Shown: one piece after another, positions 24,594 through 41,229 of the stretch
Layout of the letters: each line of letters begins with the position of its first letter
How positions within the stretch are numbered: position 1 is the first letter of the stretch
From: Deinococcus aerius
GTDB taxonomy: Bacteria; Deinococcota; Deinococci; Deinococcales; Deinococcaceae
Direction of reading: 5' to 3'
DNA: 62,023 nucleotides
Assembly: GCF_002897375.1 (NCBI RefSeq)
Contig: NZ_BFAG01000021.1
Span: 1 to 62,023, forward strand
Notes under the pieces: generated by a model
The model's database searches: none
What the model was told of the DNA's origin: nothing
What the model saw: the letters and a program-made list of their open reading frames with translations, nothing else
Position numbers and translations under genes: made by a program

Positions 24594-25178
24594 ATGAAGC
24601 TGCGTACCCTGATCCACCTCGCCACCCGCCCCGACCCGTCCGAACCGGAGGATGACCGTCCCCGGGGTGTTCGCGCCGCCGCCCGCCGCGCTGCCGAAAC
24701 CGTGCTGCAAGCGCCCCAGGTTCAGGACCGGGCGGCCAGCCTGAAGGAACGCGCCCAGGAGTTGCGTGCCGCCGCCCGCAGCCGCGCCGACCAGCACCTG
24801 GAAGGGCTGATCGAGAGCGCGGCTGCCCGGCGCGGCGAGTCCACCCCCTCCGAGGTGGCCGCCCTCCTCGCGCGGCGGCGGCGCGAGCGGGAAGAGCAGG
24901 CGGCGCGGCTGCGGGCCAGGCAGGCTCTCCTCGCCCTCGCCGAGGGGCCGGAGCAGCGCCGGGTGCTGACCCTGGTGGCGCAGTCCACTCCCTGGGCGGG
25001 CGGCACCGAGCCCGAGGTGCGGTACACGGCGCTGCTCGACCGCCTGGCCCCCTCCGGCAGCGCCGAGGCGGAGATGGGCATTCACCGCGCCCTCTGGACC
25101 CTGGCCGAACGCCGCGTGCTGGCCGTGTCGCCCCACGGGGTGGTCACCGCCTGCCCACTAACCGAGCAGGCGAACTGA
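24594..25178 (+). CDS. Hypothetical protein, Ala/Arg-rich and helical
   Basis: 194 residues; GGAGGA precedes the ATG. The first two thirds are charged and Ala-rich (AAARRAAETVLQ, SLKERAQELRAAARSRADQ, RRRREREEQAARLRARQ), likely long helices or coiled coil. The C-terminal third (YTALLDRLAPSGSAEAEMGIHRALWTLAERRVLAV) looks like a compact domain, possibly winged helix. A TAGGCT box lies at about 24551. It stands alone between the heptose operon and a strong terminator. No family recognised. Confidence 0.6.
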   Translation: MKLRTLIHLATRPDPSEPEDDRPRGVRAAARRAAETVLQAPQVQDRAASLKERAQELRAAARSRADQHLEGLIESAAARRGESTPSEVAALLARRRREREEQAARLRARQALLALAEGPEQRRVLTLVAQSTPWAGGTEPEVRYTALLDRLAPSGSAEAEMGIHRALWTLAERRVLAVSPHGVVTACPLTEQAN

Positions 25179-25184
25179 TTCGTG

Positions 25185-25227
25185 GCAAGTCCAGCCCCAC
25201 AACTTCCCCTGCCGGGGCTGGACTTGC
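25185..25227 (+). terminator. Strong hairpin terminator
   Basis: A perfect 14-bp stem (GCAAGTCCAGCCCC at 25185-25198 against 25214-25227) with a 15-nt loop, seven bases after the stop of the hypothetical gene. It also stands before the convergent hydrolase gene and may serve both strands. Only a short T run follows. Confidence 0.7.
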
Positions 25228-25362
25228 GTTGAAAGCAGAGGAAGGCGGCTGGTCAGCCTCCTCTCCCCTACCAACGCTTCGACGGCGGTTCGCACGGAAC
25301 GGAGCTGAGCCCGGGGGCAACCACATCCTTGCCCCGCTCAAGGCAACTTGGGGCGACGAACA

Positions 25363-26068
25363 TCAGGGCAAGGTGGCGAGGAACTCTGCAAGCAGCGCGC
25401 GGAACGCCACCGGGTCCTCCTGCGGGAAGCCGTGCCCGCGCCCCTCCAGCACCGTGGCCCTGGTGCCCAGCAGTTCGGCCTGGGCCTGCACCATATCGGG
25501 CGTGATGAGGGTGTCGAGGGCTCCACTCATGACCAGGACAGGCACCCCAGCGAGGCGCGCGGCGTCCACCCCCCATCCGGCGAGGGCGCGGGCGTTGCCG
25601 CTGTAGTGCGTGTCCGACATCCGCCCGGCATCCTCCACCAAACGGGAGAAGTTCGCCGGTCGGGCGGAGGGGAACAGCGCGCCCAGACTCATCTCGCGCA
25701 GCCCCTGATTGCCGCGCAGCAGTTCCAGGACCGGGTAATTTTCTTCTGGTGTGATCAAGCCTGAAAGGGGCGCACTTGCCGCCAAGATCAGCCCGGAGAC
25801 TCGCCCTGGGTCCCGGGCGACGAATTCCAACGCCACCGCTCCGCCCAGGCTGTGGCCGAGGAGCGCGGGCCGCGTAACGCCCTGCTCGTCCAGCCATTGC
25901 CCGAGCCAATCCGCATAGGCGGCGATGCTCACCTCTCCGTCGTGCGGCGTGCCTGCGAACCCGGGGAGGTCGGGGGCCAGGACACGCCAGCCCGTCGGCG
26001 GATCGGCGAGGAGGTCAGCCCACCAAGCGCTCGACGCGAAGTTGCCGTGCAGGGCGACCAGGGTGCGC

Positions 26069-26076
<8 letters not shown>
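25363..26076 (-). CDS. Alpha/beta hydrolase
   Basis: 237 residues with a complete triad: the nucleophile in GHSLGG (near residue 75), Asp in VMSGALDTL, His in GRGHGF. HGNFASSAWW supplies the oxyanion region. Family members include esterases, lipases and BioH-like carboxylesterases. It lies downstream of, and overlaps by 8 bases, the MetX-like gene on the same strand, so the two are co-translated. Substrate unknown. Confidence 0.85.
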
Positions 26077-27151
<1,075 letters not shown>

Positions 27152-27158
27152 CCTCCCG

Positions 27159-27244
27159 AGGGTAGGCGGCGGGCGTTACGGGGTGGTCACAGATGGGCCG
27201 CTGCTTCCCGCTGTAACGCGCCTGTGACGCCCCTGCCCTACACT
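27159..27244. promoter_or_regulatory. Divergent promoter region of the MetX-like gene and livK
   Basis: The minus-strand box TACCCT (complement of 27159-27164) lies 7 bases before the MetX-like ATG. The plus-strand box TACACT (27239-27244) would start transcription about 4 bases before the livK ATG. Neither has a good -35. The intervening 100 bases are otherwise featureless. Confidence 0.45.
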
Positions 27245-27254
27245 CTCCTCGAAC

Positions 27255-28415
27255 ATGAAAAAGATGCTTCTGACGGGCGTTCTGCTCGCGCTTTCCGGCG
27301 CGGGCGCGGTGAAGGTGGGCGTGCTGCTTCCCCTCTCGGGGCCGAGCAGCGTCTCCGGGCAGGCGGCCAGGAACGGCTACCTGCTCGCGCTGGACGAGAT
27401 CAACAAGGCGGGCGGCGTGCTGGGCAAGCCTCTGGAACTGGAGATCGCCGACGACGGTTCCGCCCCGGCCAAGGCCGTCCCCGAGTTCGTCAAGCTCGTG
27501 ACCGTGGACAAGGTGGACTTCATGGCGGGCGGCGTGAGCAGCGCCACCTCCATCGCCATCAGCGGTCCGGCCAAGCAGTACAACACCTTCATGGCGTGGA
27601 TCGGCGCGGCGGCCGTGCCCGTCGAGGACGCCTTCGCGGACCACAAGTATTTCTTCCACTACCACCCCTGGTCGTACTACAACTTCGAGGCGATCCTGAG
27701 CTACTTCAAGACGCTCAAGACCCAGCGCAAGGCGAAGAACATCGCCATCGCCTACGAGGACGGTCCCTTCGGGAGCGCGGGCATCAACGACACCATTGCG
27801 GCCTTCAAGAAGGCGGGCTTCAACGTCGTCATGAGCGAGAAGTTCAAGACGGGCAGCGGCAACTTCGGCCCCATCATCAGCAAGGCCAAGGCCGCCAAGC
27901 CCGACATCTTCTACTGGGTGGGCTACGACACCGACGCCCTGCCTCTCGCCACCGAGATCAAGCAGCAGAACCTGAAGGTCGGTCTGGTGTACGGCACGCC
28001 GCCCTCCTGGCCGGTGGGCTTCGAGAAAAACCCGCTGTCCGAGAATATGGCGGGCCTGAGCCTGTGGCTGCCTTCCAGCCCGCAGGCCGAGAGCCGCAAG
28101 TTCGTCGCCGCCTACCGGAAGAAGTTCGGCAACGTGACCGAGGAATACTTCGCGCCGCTGGCGTACGTGAACCTCAAGACGCTCGCCGCCGCGATCAACA
28201 AGGCCGGAAGCACCGACAAGGACAAGGTGGCCGCCGCGCTGGCCGAGACGAACACGCCCACACCCTTCGGCCCGCTGACCTTCTCCAGGAGCAACAAGAC
28301 GCAGTACCAGGGCTTCAAGGCCGGGAACTGGCTGCACTTCCAGTTCCAGGGCGACAGCCGCGTGCCGGTGTACCCCATCAAGTTCGCGCAGAAGCCGATG
28401 GTGTGGAACAAGTGA
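27255..28415 (+). CDS. livK: ABC transporter substrate-binding protein (branched-chain amino acid type)
   Basis: 386 residues. A short signal peptide (MKKMLLTGVLLALSGAGA) is followed by the periplasmic-binding type I fold: VKVGVLLPLSGPSSVSGQAARNGYLLALDEINKAGGVLG, then VDFMAGGVSSATS, IAYEDGPFGSAG, DIFYWVGYDTDALPLA and a C-terminal lobe. Cys for lipid anchoring is absent, so it should be free or differently tethered. It delivers ligand to the permeases that follow; ligands in this family include Leu/Ile/Val, urea or amides. Confidence 0.9.
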   Translation: MKKMLLTGVLLALSGAGAVKVGVLLPLSGPSSVSGQAARNGYLLALDEINKAGGVLGKPLELEIADDGSAPAKAVPEFVKLVTVDKVDFMAGGVSSATSIAISGPAKQYNTFMAWIGAAAVPVEDAFADHKYFFHYHPWSYYNFEAILSYFKTLKTQRKAKNIAIAYEDGPFGSAGINDTIAAFKKAGFNVVMSEKFKTGSGNFGPIISKAKAAKPDIFYWVGYDTDALPLATEIKQQNLKVGLVYGTPPSWPVGFEKNPLSENMAGLSLWLPSSPQAESRKFVAAYRKKFGNVTEEYFAPLAYVNLKTLAAAINKAGSTDKDKVAAALAETNTPTPFGPLTFSRSNKTQYQGFKAGNWLHFQFQGDSRVPVYPIKFAQKPMVWNK

Positions 28416-28556
28416 GCGGTCAGCGGGCAGATGGAGAGGACTCAGGCGAACGCTTCCCCTCCCCGCGTTTGTTCTGACGGCTGAAAGCTGACTGCTCTCC
28501 CCGGGCCGCCGACTCCCCACCAGGCGGCTCGTCTCCTCTTCAACGGAGCCTCCCCT

Positions 28557-31916
<3,360 letters not shown>

Positions 31917-31952
31917 GTTGTGGCTTTCTCAGGTACGAGCAAGAACACCAGT

Positions 31953-31971
31953 CCTCCCACCCGTGGGGAGG
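31953..31971 (+). terminator. Possible terminator of the liv operon
   Basis: CCTCCC and GGGAGG form a 6-bp stem with a 7-nt loop, 36 bases after the livF stop. No T tract, so termination is weakly supported. Confidence 0.35.
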
Positions 31972-32002
31972 AGACGGCCGAAGAGCAGTGTAAGGAGCGC
32001 CC

Positions 32003-32563
32003 ATGCGCCAGGTGATCGTGACCGAGTTCCTGACCCTCGACGGTGTGTACGAGGAGCCCACCCCGTGGCAGCGGGGCTACCAGAGCCCGGAAATAGGCCC
32101 GTTCAAGCGGGACGAACTCTTCGAGAGCAGCGCCCTCCTGCTGGGCCGCGTGACCTACCAGGACTTCGCCCGGTACTGGCCGACCGCCACCGGCACCGGG
32201 GAGTTCGGGGCACGGATGAACAGCCTGCCGAAGTTCGTCGCCACCACCACCCTGAGGTCCCTGGAGTGGAACGCCACCGTGCTTGAAGGGGATGTGGTCG
32301 CCGCGGTCCAGAAGCTGAAGCGGCAGGAGGGGGGAAAGCTCCTCGTCTACGGCAGCGGGGCCTTCGTCCAGACGCTCCTGCGGCATGGCCTGGTGGATGA
32401 ACTGCGCCTGATGGTCCACCCGCTCGTCCTGGGAAGCGGCAAGCGCCTGTTCTCTGGGGGGGACCGGCTGCCGATGAACCTCGCGGCCTCGAAGAACCTG
32501 GGCGCGGGCGTGATGCTGTTGACCTACCAGCCCACGCCGGACACCTCACCTACCCCGGGTTGA
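32003..32563 (+). CDS. Dihydrofolate reductase-like (RibD C-terminal) protein
   Basis: 186 residues with the fold of the RibD C-terminal/DHFR-like family: VTEFLTLDGVYEEP, SSALLLGRVTYQDFARYWP, KFVATTTLRSLEWNATVLEGD, LLVYGSGAFVQTLLRHGLVDELRLMVHPLVLGSGKRLF. Such stand-alone proteins are common and mostly uncharacterised NADPH-binding reductases; true dihydrofolate reductase activity is unlikely. AAGGAG precedes the ATG. Monocistronic between liv and an opposing SDR. Confidence 0.85.
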   Translation: MRQVIVTEFLTLDGVYEEPTPWQRGYQSPEIGPFKRDELFESSALLLGRVTYQDFARYWPTATGTGEFGARMNSLPKFVATTTLRSLEWNATVLEGDVVAAVQKLKRQEGGKLLVYGSGAFVQTLLRHGLVDELRLMVHPLVLGSGKRLFSGGDRLPMNLAASKNLGAGVMLLTYQPTPDTSPTPG

Positions 32564-32637
32564 TCGCCGCCGGACGGAGAGGAATGCCTGGAGCCTCCCG
32601 TCGGCCTCTCGACGTTCCGCCCGCTTCCCCCCGCTCC

Positions 32638-33405
<768 letters not shown>

Positions 33406-33411
33406 GGGGCA

Positions 33412-33417
33412 AGTCTA
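33412..33417 (-). promoter_or_regulatory. -10 box of a leaderless SDR promoter
   Basis: TAGACT on the minus strand, six bases before the ATG at 33405. No -35 recognised. Confidence 0.5.
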
Positions 33418-33463
33418 GGGTCGGGGCGTCACGGGGCCGTTGCAGGCGGGAGCCCGGGGCCGC

Positions 33464-34426
33464 TCAGCGGGCCGCCCCCCGCACCTCCCGCGCGATGATG
33501 TGCCGGTGACTGGGGTGGTTCTCGACCTTCCCGGTCATCACCGCGACCAGGTCGAGGTCCGGGAAGACCGCCAGGTACTGCCCGCCGTACCCGGTGGCGT
33601 ACCACGCCTCGGCGCCCCCCTCGCGCGTCACCCACCACAGCAGGCCGTAGTCGGGGATGCCCTCCATCCACTCGTAGCCCCGCACATGTGGCCGCGTCGC
33701 CTCCTCCACCCAGGAGCGGGGCACGAGCGGCTGGCCCTCCCACCGCCCCCGTTGCAGGACGAGTTGCCCCAGCAGCAGCAGGGCTCGCGGCGTGAGGCGC
33801 AGGCCGCCGCTCGCCAGGGGTCTCCCCCGCGGGTCACGCGGCCACTCGGGCACGGGGATGCCCAGCGGGGTCAGCAGCGCCTCCTGCGCGAACTGCGCCA
33901 AATCACGGCCCACCGCGCCCGCCAGGGCGGCGCCCAGGACGTGAACCCCCGCGTTGGAATAGTGAAAGGTCATGCCCGGCTCGCAGACCAGGGGCTGGGC
34001 GAGGGCGAAGCGGACGGGATCGGGGCTCGCCATCCAGGCATCGTCGTAGGCGGAGTCAGTGAGTTCGGAGGGCAGGCCCGAGGTCATGGTGAGCAGGTGG
34101 CGCAGGGTCACCCGGGACCAGCGCGGGTCCTGAGCCGCGGCTTCACCCAGCAGGGGCAGGACGGGTTGTTCCGGGCCCTCCAGGAACCCGCGCGCCAGCG
34201 CGATCCCGGTCAGGAGGGAAACGAGGCTCTTGGCCACCGACTGCGTGTCCTGCGGCTCGCCCGCCTCTATGCCGTAATACCGCTCGAAGGCCAGGTGACC
34301 CCGCCGGGCCACGAGCAGGCTGGTGACGTGGGGCAGGTCCCGGGCGATCCGCCGGTGAGCGGCGTGCAGCCTGGCTGGGTCGAGGCCGACCGCCTCAGGA
34401 GCAGCGACGGGGAAGCTGGAGCGCAC
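33464..34426 (-). CDS. Serine hydrolase of the beta-lactamase/penicillin-binding class C family
   Basis: 320 residues. The S-x-x-K motif [10 protein letters not shown] gives the nucleophile Ser and Lys (about residue 63), a YSN box occurs in [12 protein letters not shown], and a late KTG-like position appears as [12 protein letters not shown]. No signal peptide, so it is probably cytoplasmic; such proteins range from esterases to peptidases. Starts at GTG 34426. Substrate unknown. Confidence 0.85.
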   Translation of the reverse strand: MRSSFPVAAPEAVGLDPARLHAAHRRIARDLPHVTSLLVARRGHLAFERYYGIEAGEPQDTQSVAKSLVSLLTGIALARGFLEGPEQPVLPLLGEAAAQDPRWSRVTLRHLLTMTSGLPSELTDSAYDDAWMASPDPVRFALAQPLVCEPGMTFHYSNAGVHVLGAALAGAVGRDLAQFAQEALLTPLGIPVPEWPRDPRGRPLASGGLRLTPRALLLLGQLVLQRGRWEGQPLVPRSWVEEATRPHVRGYEWMEGIPDYGLLWWVTREGGAEAWYATGYGGQYLAVFPDLDLVAVMTGKVENHPSHRHIIAREVRGAAR

Positions 34427-34525
34427 CCGGTCATCCTGCCAGAGCGTCCCAGGTGTCGCCGTGCGTGCTTTGGCCTATCCACAACCCCGTGGCAGGCAAA
34501 CTCCGCTGATGCACGGGCGGCCCAT

Positions 34526-37537
<3,012 letters not shown>

Positions 37538-37636
37538 GCTAGGGCATCGCGGCGCGGGGCTGGCCCTGTCGCGGACTCCCGCCCCAGAATGGGCCGGGCC
37601 GACGGCTTCCCGATGCCCCCGCCCGACAGGAGAAGA

Positions 37637-38437
37637 GTGCACCCAGACAGACTCAGCACGCAGGCCGCCAGGCTCCAGAGGGCCTTGGGGGAACAGGGCG
37701 TAGCCCCAGTCGGCGGCACCGCCCTGGAAACCATTCTCGCCGGGTGGAGGACCCCCGACCAGCCGCTCCTCGCCCTGGACGCGGCCCTGCGTCACGAAGG
37801 CGTCGCCCTGGAGCCGCCCGCCCTCGCGGAGGTCGCCTGGGCCCTGCTGGGCGTGCAGGGCCGCGCCCGCCTGCAACTGGGGGAGGCCCGCTGGACGAGG
37901 CTGACCCACCTGGCGGAACTCCACGACGTGACCCTCCCCTCCCAGGCGCGGACCCTGGCCCGGCAACTCGCCGGGGAAGCCTTCCTGGTCCCCGACCTGC
38001 TGCGCGCCCGGCCCTGGTTGCGCGAACCGGGCCGGGAGGGGGCCGAGAACGTGCTGGCCGCCATCCTTCACACCGAGTGGAGCGGCTTCCTGGCCCTGCT
38101 GGGCGAGTTCGGCCCCTGGGTCTATGTCCCCACCGTCGCCGACCTGCAAGCCCTGTCCCGCCCCTACGCCCGCCTGGTCCACCAGGCCGCCGAATCTCAG
38201 GACGCCGAGCTACTCTCCGCCGCCCTGCAGATTGATCCCCCTGAGGAGTCCCTCCTCGTTCGCCTGGAGGTGACGGATTACCGGCAGTCGGGGAGGAGGG
38301 AGGCGCTGTCCCTCCGGGTGGGCCGGAACGCGGCCCAACTCGCCGAACTGGAACAGAGCTTCTGGGACGACGCCGAGCGCCTGGCCCAGCGGAGGCGGGC
38401 CGAGTGGGCGGCGCGTCGGGGAGGCCCCTCAGCCTGA
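37637..38437 (+). CDS. Hypothetical protein upstream of parAB
   Basis: 266 residues from GTG 37637, which follows AGGAGAAGA; an in-frame ATG at 37613 lacks a ribosome site. The sequence is Leu/Ala-rich, probably helical, with no signal peptide or membrane segment: [50 protein letters not shown], a Trp/Phe-containing centre ([21 protein letters not shown]) and an acidic/basic tail. No family recognised. It lies between the BTAD activator and the two palindromic parS candidates, so a role in maintenance is possible but unsupported. Confidence 0.6.
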   Translation: MHPDRLSTQAARLQRALGEQGVAPVGGTALETILAGWRTPDQPLLALDAALRHEGVALEPPALAEVAWALLGVQGRARLQLGEARWTRLTHLAELHDVTLPSQARTLARQLAGEAFLVPDLLRARPWLREPGREGAENVLAAILHTEWSGFLALLGEFGPWVYVPTVADLQALSRPYARLVHQAAESQDAELLSAALQIDPPEESLLVRLEVTDYRQSGRREALSLRVGRNAAQLAELEQSFWDDAERLAQRRRAEWAARRGGPSA

Positions 38438-38540
38438 GGCTTCCCATCCGACTAAGTCCCCCGAACCGACTGGTCCCCTCACAGCGTGCATTGGGGCCAG
38501 CCAGCGTTCCAGACGCAAAAATCCTGTCACGGAAGAGGCC

Positions 38541-38559
38541 TGGGACATCAGGTGTCCCA
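38541..38559. promoter_or_regulatory. Candidate parS palindrome, copy 1
   Basis: TGGGACATCAGGTGTCCCA, an imperfect 19-nt palindrome (one mismatch). Located 271 bases before parA, with copy 2 at 38630. Matches the length and symmetry of ParB-binding sites. Confidence 0.6.
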
Positions 38560-38629
38560 CAACGGCGAATGACTCAAGAAAGAGGGCCGGTCCTTCCGCT
38601 GGCGCTTGACTACCCCTTCAACCCCGGGT

Positions 38630-38648
38630 TGGGACACCCGGTGTCCCA
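38630..38648. promoter_or_regulatory. Candidate parS palindrome, copy 2
   Basis: TGGGACACCCGGTGTCCCA, a perfect palindrome around a central C, preceded directly by a second small palindrome CAACCCCGGGTTG. It lies 47 bases upstream of the parAB promoter. A perfect variant recurs at 53640. Confidence 0.65.
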
Positions 38649-38694
38649 CCGCCCGGTGGAGCATTCCCACCAAACCCCAGCGTGCCCATTTCCC

Positions 38695-38723
38695 TTGTCA
38701 GGGGCGGCCAGGTTCTTTACAGT
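38695..38723 (+). promoter_or_regulatory. parAB promoter
   Basis: TTGTCA (38695-38700), 17-bp spacer, TACAGT (38718-38723). The predicted transcript starts at 38730, exactly at the ATG of a 16-residue leader ORF, giving about 80 bases before parA. Candidate parS copy 2 ends 46 bases upstream. Confidence 0.6.
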
Positions 38724-38729
38724 CAGGGG

Positions 38730-38780
38730 ATGACCAAGCCGGAACAGCCGTTCGGCTCGCCGGGGGAACGCCGTGGCTGA
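38730..38780 (+). CDS. Leaderless 16-residue mini-ORF before parA
   Basis: ATG 38730 lies 6 bases after the TACAGT box, where transcription should start, and the frame reads MTKPEQPFGSPGERRG then TGA. It ends 31 bases before parA, which has its own AGGAGGA site. May be a regulatory leader peptide or chance; no function known. Confidence 0.35.
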   Translation: MTKPEQPFGSPGERRG

Positions 38781-38811
38781 CCCCGGCCCCGGCGCCCGAG
38801 CAGGAGGACCT

Positions 38812-39627
38812 ATGAAAACTCACCGCATCGTCATCACCAACGTGTCCGGGGGGGAGGGGAAGACGACGCTGGCGCGGGAGCTCGCCTACGCGCTCGCGGG
38901 GCGGGGCTTTCGGGTGGGCCTCCTCGACCTCGACCCCCAGGCCTCGCTGTCCAAAAGCCTCGGCCTGCACGACGAGGAGGACTCGCCCGGGTGGCAGCCC
39001 CAGTCCACGGTCGTCGGCGTCTTCCAGCAGGACCATGCCCCGCCGCTTCCCCTGCCCATCCCCGTCCGTGGGGTGGACGTGTGGCCCGCCAACGACGGGC
39101 TGAGCCAGGCCGAGGCGATCCTGAGTGCCGACTTCGCCCGGGTCGCCAACCTGCGGGAGGCGCTCGACGAGCTGACGAGCCGGGAAACCTACGACTTCCT
39201 GATTCTCGACACCAAGCCGCAGCGGACGAACTTCCTGGCGGCGAGCGTGGCGGCGGCGGATCACATCGTCGTGCCCGTCTCCGGGATCAAGGGCCTGGAG
39301 AACCTCGACATGCTCTACAAGCTGGTGAAGATGGTGCGGGGGCACGCGCCGGAGATCGGGGTGCGCCTCTTCGTGCCCAACCGTATCCGGGCGCAGGTTA
39401 ACCATCACAAGAAGATCCTGGGCCACATGGAGGAGGAACTCTCCACCCTCGCCACGGTCGCGCCCCCGATCCGCGACAGCCTCTCGGTGATGGGCGGGGC
39501 GGCCGAGGTGCGCGAGGCGGTCATCCAGTACCGCCCCGGCTCGGACATCGCGCAGGACTTTCAGGCGGTGACGGACACGCTGCTCGACATCCTGGGCGTC
39601 TCGCGGCCCGCCCCGGTGGCGCCGTGA
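38812..39627 (+). CDS. parA: ParA-family partition ATPase
   Basis: 271 residues from ATG 38812 (AGGAGGA upstream); the 13 extra residues possible upstream are unsupported. Deviant Walker motif VSGGEGKTT (residues 11-19), in which the signature Lys of KGGxxK is replaced by Ser12, then LLDLDPQASLS and switch region LILDTKPQRTN. It should use ATP to move plasmid copies on the nucleoid together with ParB. Single-domain ParA without an N-terminal DNA-binding domain (type Ib-like size). ParB overlaps by 4 bases. Loss of the signature Lys is unusual and may change ATP-dependent dimerisation. Confidence 0.9.
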   Translation: MKTHRIVITNVSGGEGKTTLARELAYALAGRGFRVGLLDLDPQASLSKSLGLHDEEDSPGWQPQSTVVGVFQQDHAPPLPLPIPVRGVDVWPANDGLSQAEAILSADFARVANLREALDELTSRETYDFLILDTKPQRTNFLAASVAAADHIVVPVSGIKGLENLDMLYKLVKMVRGHAPEIGVRLFVPNRIRAQVNHHKKILGHMEEELSTLATVAPPIRDSLSVMGGAAEVREAVIQYRPGSDIAQDFQAVTDTLLDILGVSRPAPVAP

Positions 39628-40523
39628 AGGGCCGCGCCCTGCCCGGGCTCAAGAGCGCGGCGGCCCTCGCCGAGAGCCTGGGGGAGGCCACCTTCCGGCG
39701 GGTGCCCCTCAGCCAGATCTCGGCGACGCCCGGCTTCAACCCCCGGGGCCAGTACGACCCGGACGCCTTCAGCGGGGAGCGGCTCCAGGGGCTGGCCGCC
39801 AGCCTGCGCGCCGAGGGGATGCTCAACCCCCTGTGGCTGAGAACCACTCCCCAGGGCCTGGCGCTGATCGCCGGGGAGCGCCGCTTCCGCGCGGCCGGGC
39901 TCGCGGGCCTCACGGTGGTCCCCGCCCTGGTCTTCGGCGAGGTGGACGACGCCCAGGCCCTGCGCCTCGCCATCATCGAGAACGGCCAGCGCGAGGACCT
40001 GTCCATCGTGGACGAGACCTTTGCCGGGTTCACCCTGCTGCGCCAGGTCACGCGGCTCGCCCAGGAGGACCTCGTCGCCCATCTCAACCGGGTCCGCAAG
40101 GGGAGGGAAGAGGACCGCTTCGGGCTGGAGGCCCTGCTGCGCGAGCTGTACGGCACGGGCGTGAGCGTCTGGTCCCAGCAGCGCGCCCGCATCCTGGCCT
40201 TCACCCCCGCCGAGCTGGAGGCCGTCCGCACCCGCCAACTCGATGTCAAGGTCGCCTACGAGCTGGTGGGCGTGAAGGACCCGGCGATCCGCGAACAGGT
40301 GCTGCGCGAGGCCGTGCAAGGGGGCTGGAACGCGGCGCGGGTCAGGGCCCGGGTGCAGGAACTCAGGACACCCGAACAGGCTGGAGGGGTGAAACAGGCG
40401 GTCAGGAGCTTGCGGGCCGACCTTCCCCGGCTGGCCCGTCTCAAGGGCAAGAAGGCGCAGGAAGGGGAGAGGCTGATCCAGAAACTGCGGGCATTGCTGG
40501 ACGACGCCGCCTCTTCTGGATAG
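39624..40523 (+). CDS. parB: ParB-family partition protein
   Basis: 299 residues from GTG 39624 (GTGA overlap). Domain order: N-terminal ParB/Srx domain (VPLSQISATPGFNPRGQYD, GLAASLRAEGMLNPL, IAGERRFRAAGLAG, ENGQREDLSIVDE), then the central helix-turn-helix region about 130-235, and a C-terminal helical part. GERRFRAA is the CTP-binding box typical of ParB. It should bind the palindromes at 38541 and 38630 and possibly the copies at 22272 and 53640. Same operon as parA. Confidence 0.9.
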   Translation: MKGRALPGLKSAAALAESLGEATFRRVPLSQISATPGFNPRGQYDPDAFSGERLQGLAASLRAEGMLNPLWLRTTPQGLALIAGERRFRAAGLAGLTVVPALVFGEVDDAQALRLAIIENGQREDLSIVDETFAGFTLLRQVTRLAQEDLVAHLNRVRKGREEDRFGLEALLRELYGTGVSVWSQQRARILAFTPAELEAVRTRQLDVKVAYELVGVKDPAIREQVLREAVQGGWNAARVRARVQELRTPEQAGGVKQAVRSLRADLPRLARLKGKKAQEGERLIQKLRALLDDAASSG

Positions 40524-40683
40524 CGCCCAGTTAGGCTCAGCAAGCGTCGGCGCCCGGCTCCTTCTTGGCCGGGCGCTTCCCCTTGCCCTGCCGTCCAGGT
40601 CTCCTGCCCCCGCCCTCCAATGAGGGGGTCGCGGACGGAGCAAACGGCTTGCATAAGGTTCCTTTCCGGCTCGTGGGAGCACT

Positions 40684-41075
40684 ACCGATTTACTCGGCAT
40701 CTTTTCCGGGCAGTCCAGGGCGAAAAACCAGAATCCTCTCTCCTGGTCGGCATCAGCCGTGAGGGGGCCACATGCCGAGTAAATCGGGCTTTTACCCCCT
40801 CCATCTACCGATTTACTCGGCAAGAAGTACCGATTTACTCGGCATGTCGGTTGGAAGATGCCGAGTAAATCGGTAGAACAACTTCCCCACCCCTACCGAT
40901 TTACTCGGCAAGAAGTACCGATTTACTCGGCATGTCCCCCAAAGTTATCCACAGGCAAGACCCGATTTACTCGGCATGTTTCGGCCTCCAACTACCGATT
41001 TACTCGGCAGAAACTACCGATTTACTCGGCAAGAAGTACCGATTTACTCGGCAGAAACTACCGATTTACTCGGCA
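40684..41075. repeat. Iteron array (12 copies of a 16-bp iteron)
   Basis: ACCGATTTACTCGGCA. Plus-strand copies start at 40684, 40807, 40829, 40895, 40917, 40961 (first base C), 40994, 41016, 41038 and 41060. Reverse copies are at 40773-40787 (truncated match) and 40859-40874. Neighbouring copies are exactly 22 bp apart in three clusters (40807/40829; 40895/40917; 40994 to 41060), two helical turns, so bound RepA would lie on one face. The array ends about 150 bases before repA, where iterons both start replication and autoregulate repA. Confidence 0.93.
40945..40953 (+). promoter_or_regulatory. DnaA box
   Basis: TTATCCACA, a perfect consensus DnaA site, within the iteron array between copies at 40917 and 40961. 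Supports a DnaA-assisted iteron origin. Confidence 0.85.
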
Positions 41076-41229
41076 TGTTGAAAAGTGAGAATGCGTCTGG
41101 GACGTAATTTTTCCCGACGCCGCCCCCGCTCCTTGATGATGATCATCAATCTTTTAAAAGAAAAAACAACAACTAAAAACATCAACATCAAGGGGGCGGC
41201 CCCGGCGGCGAAGTCCGGTATAGTGCCCG
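41076..41229. other. Origin AT-rich region and repA promoter region
   Basis: 41133-41190 is strikingly AT-rich for this genome, with the palindromes TGATGATCATCA (41137-41148) and CTTTTAAAAG, followed by A-rich sequence. This is the likely DNA-unwinding element next to the iterons. A GC-rich stretch follows, then TATAGT at 41219-41224, 5 bases before the GTG at 41230. Confidence 0.75.
41219..41224 (+). promoter_or_regulatory. -10 box of repA
   Basis: TATAGT, five of six bases matching consensus. It places the transcript start at about 41231, at the GTG of the longest repA frame. No good -35; the AT-rich element lies just upstream. Confidence 0.55.

Noticed and set aside
34474..34483. CTATCCACA as a second DnaA box
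   Set aside because: One mismatch, far from the origin and between unrelated genes.
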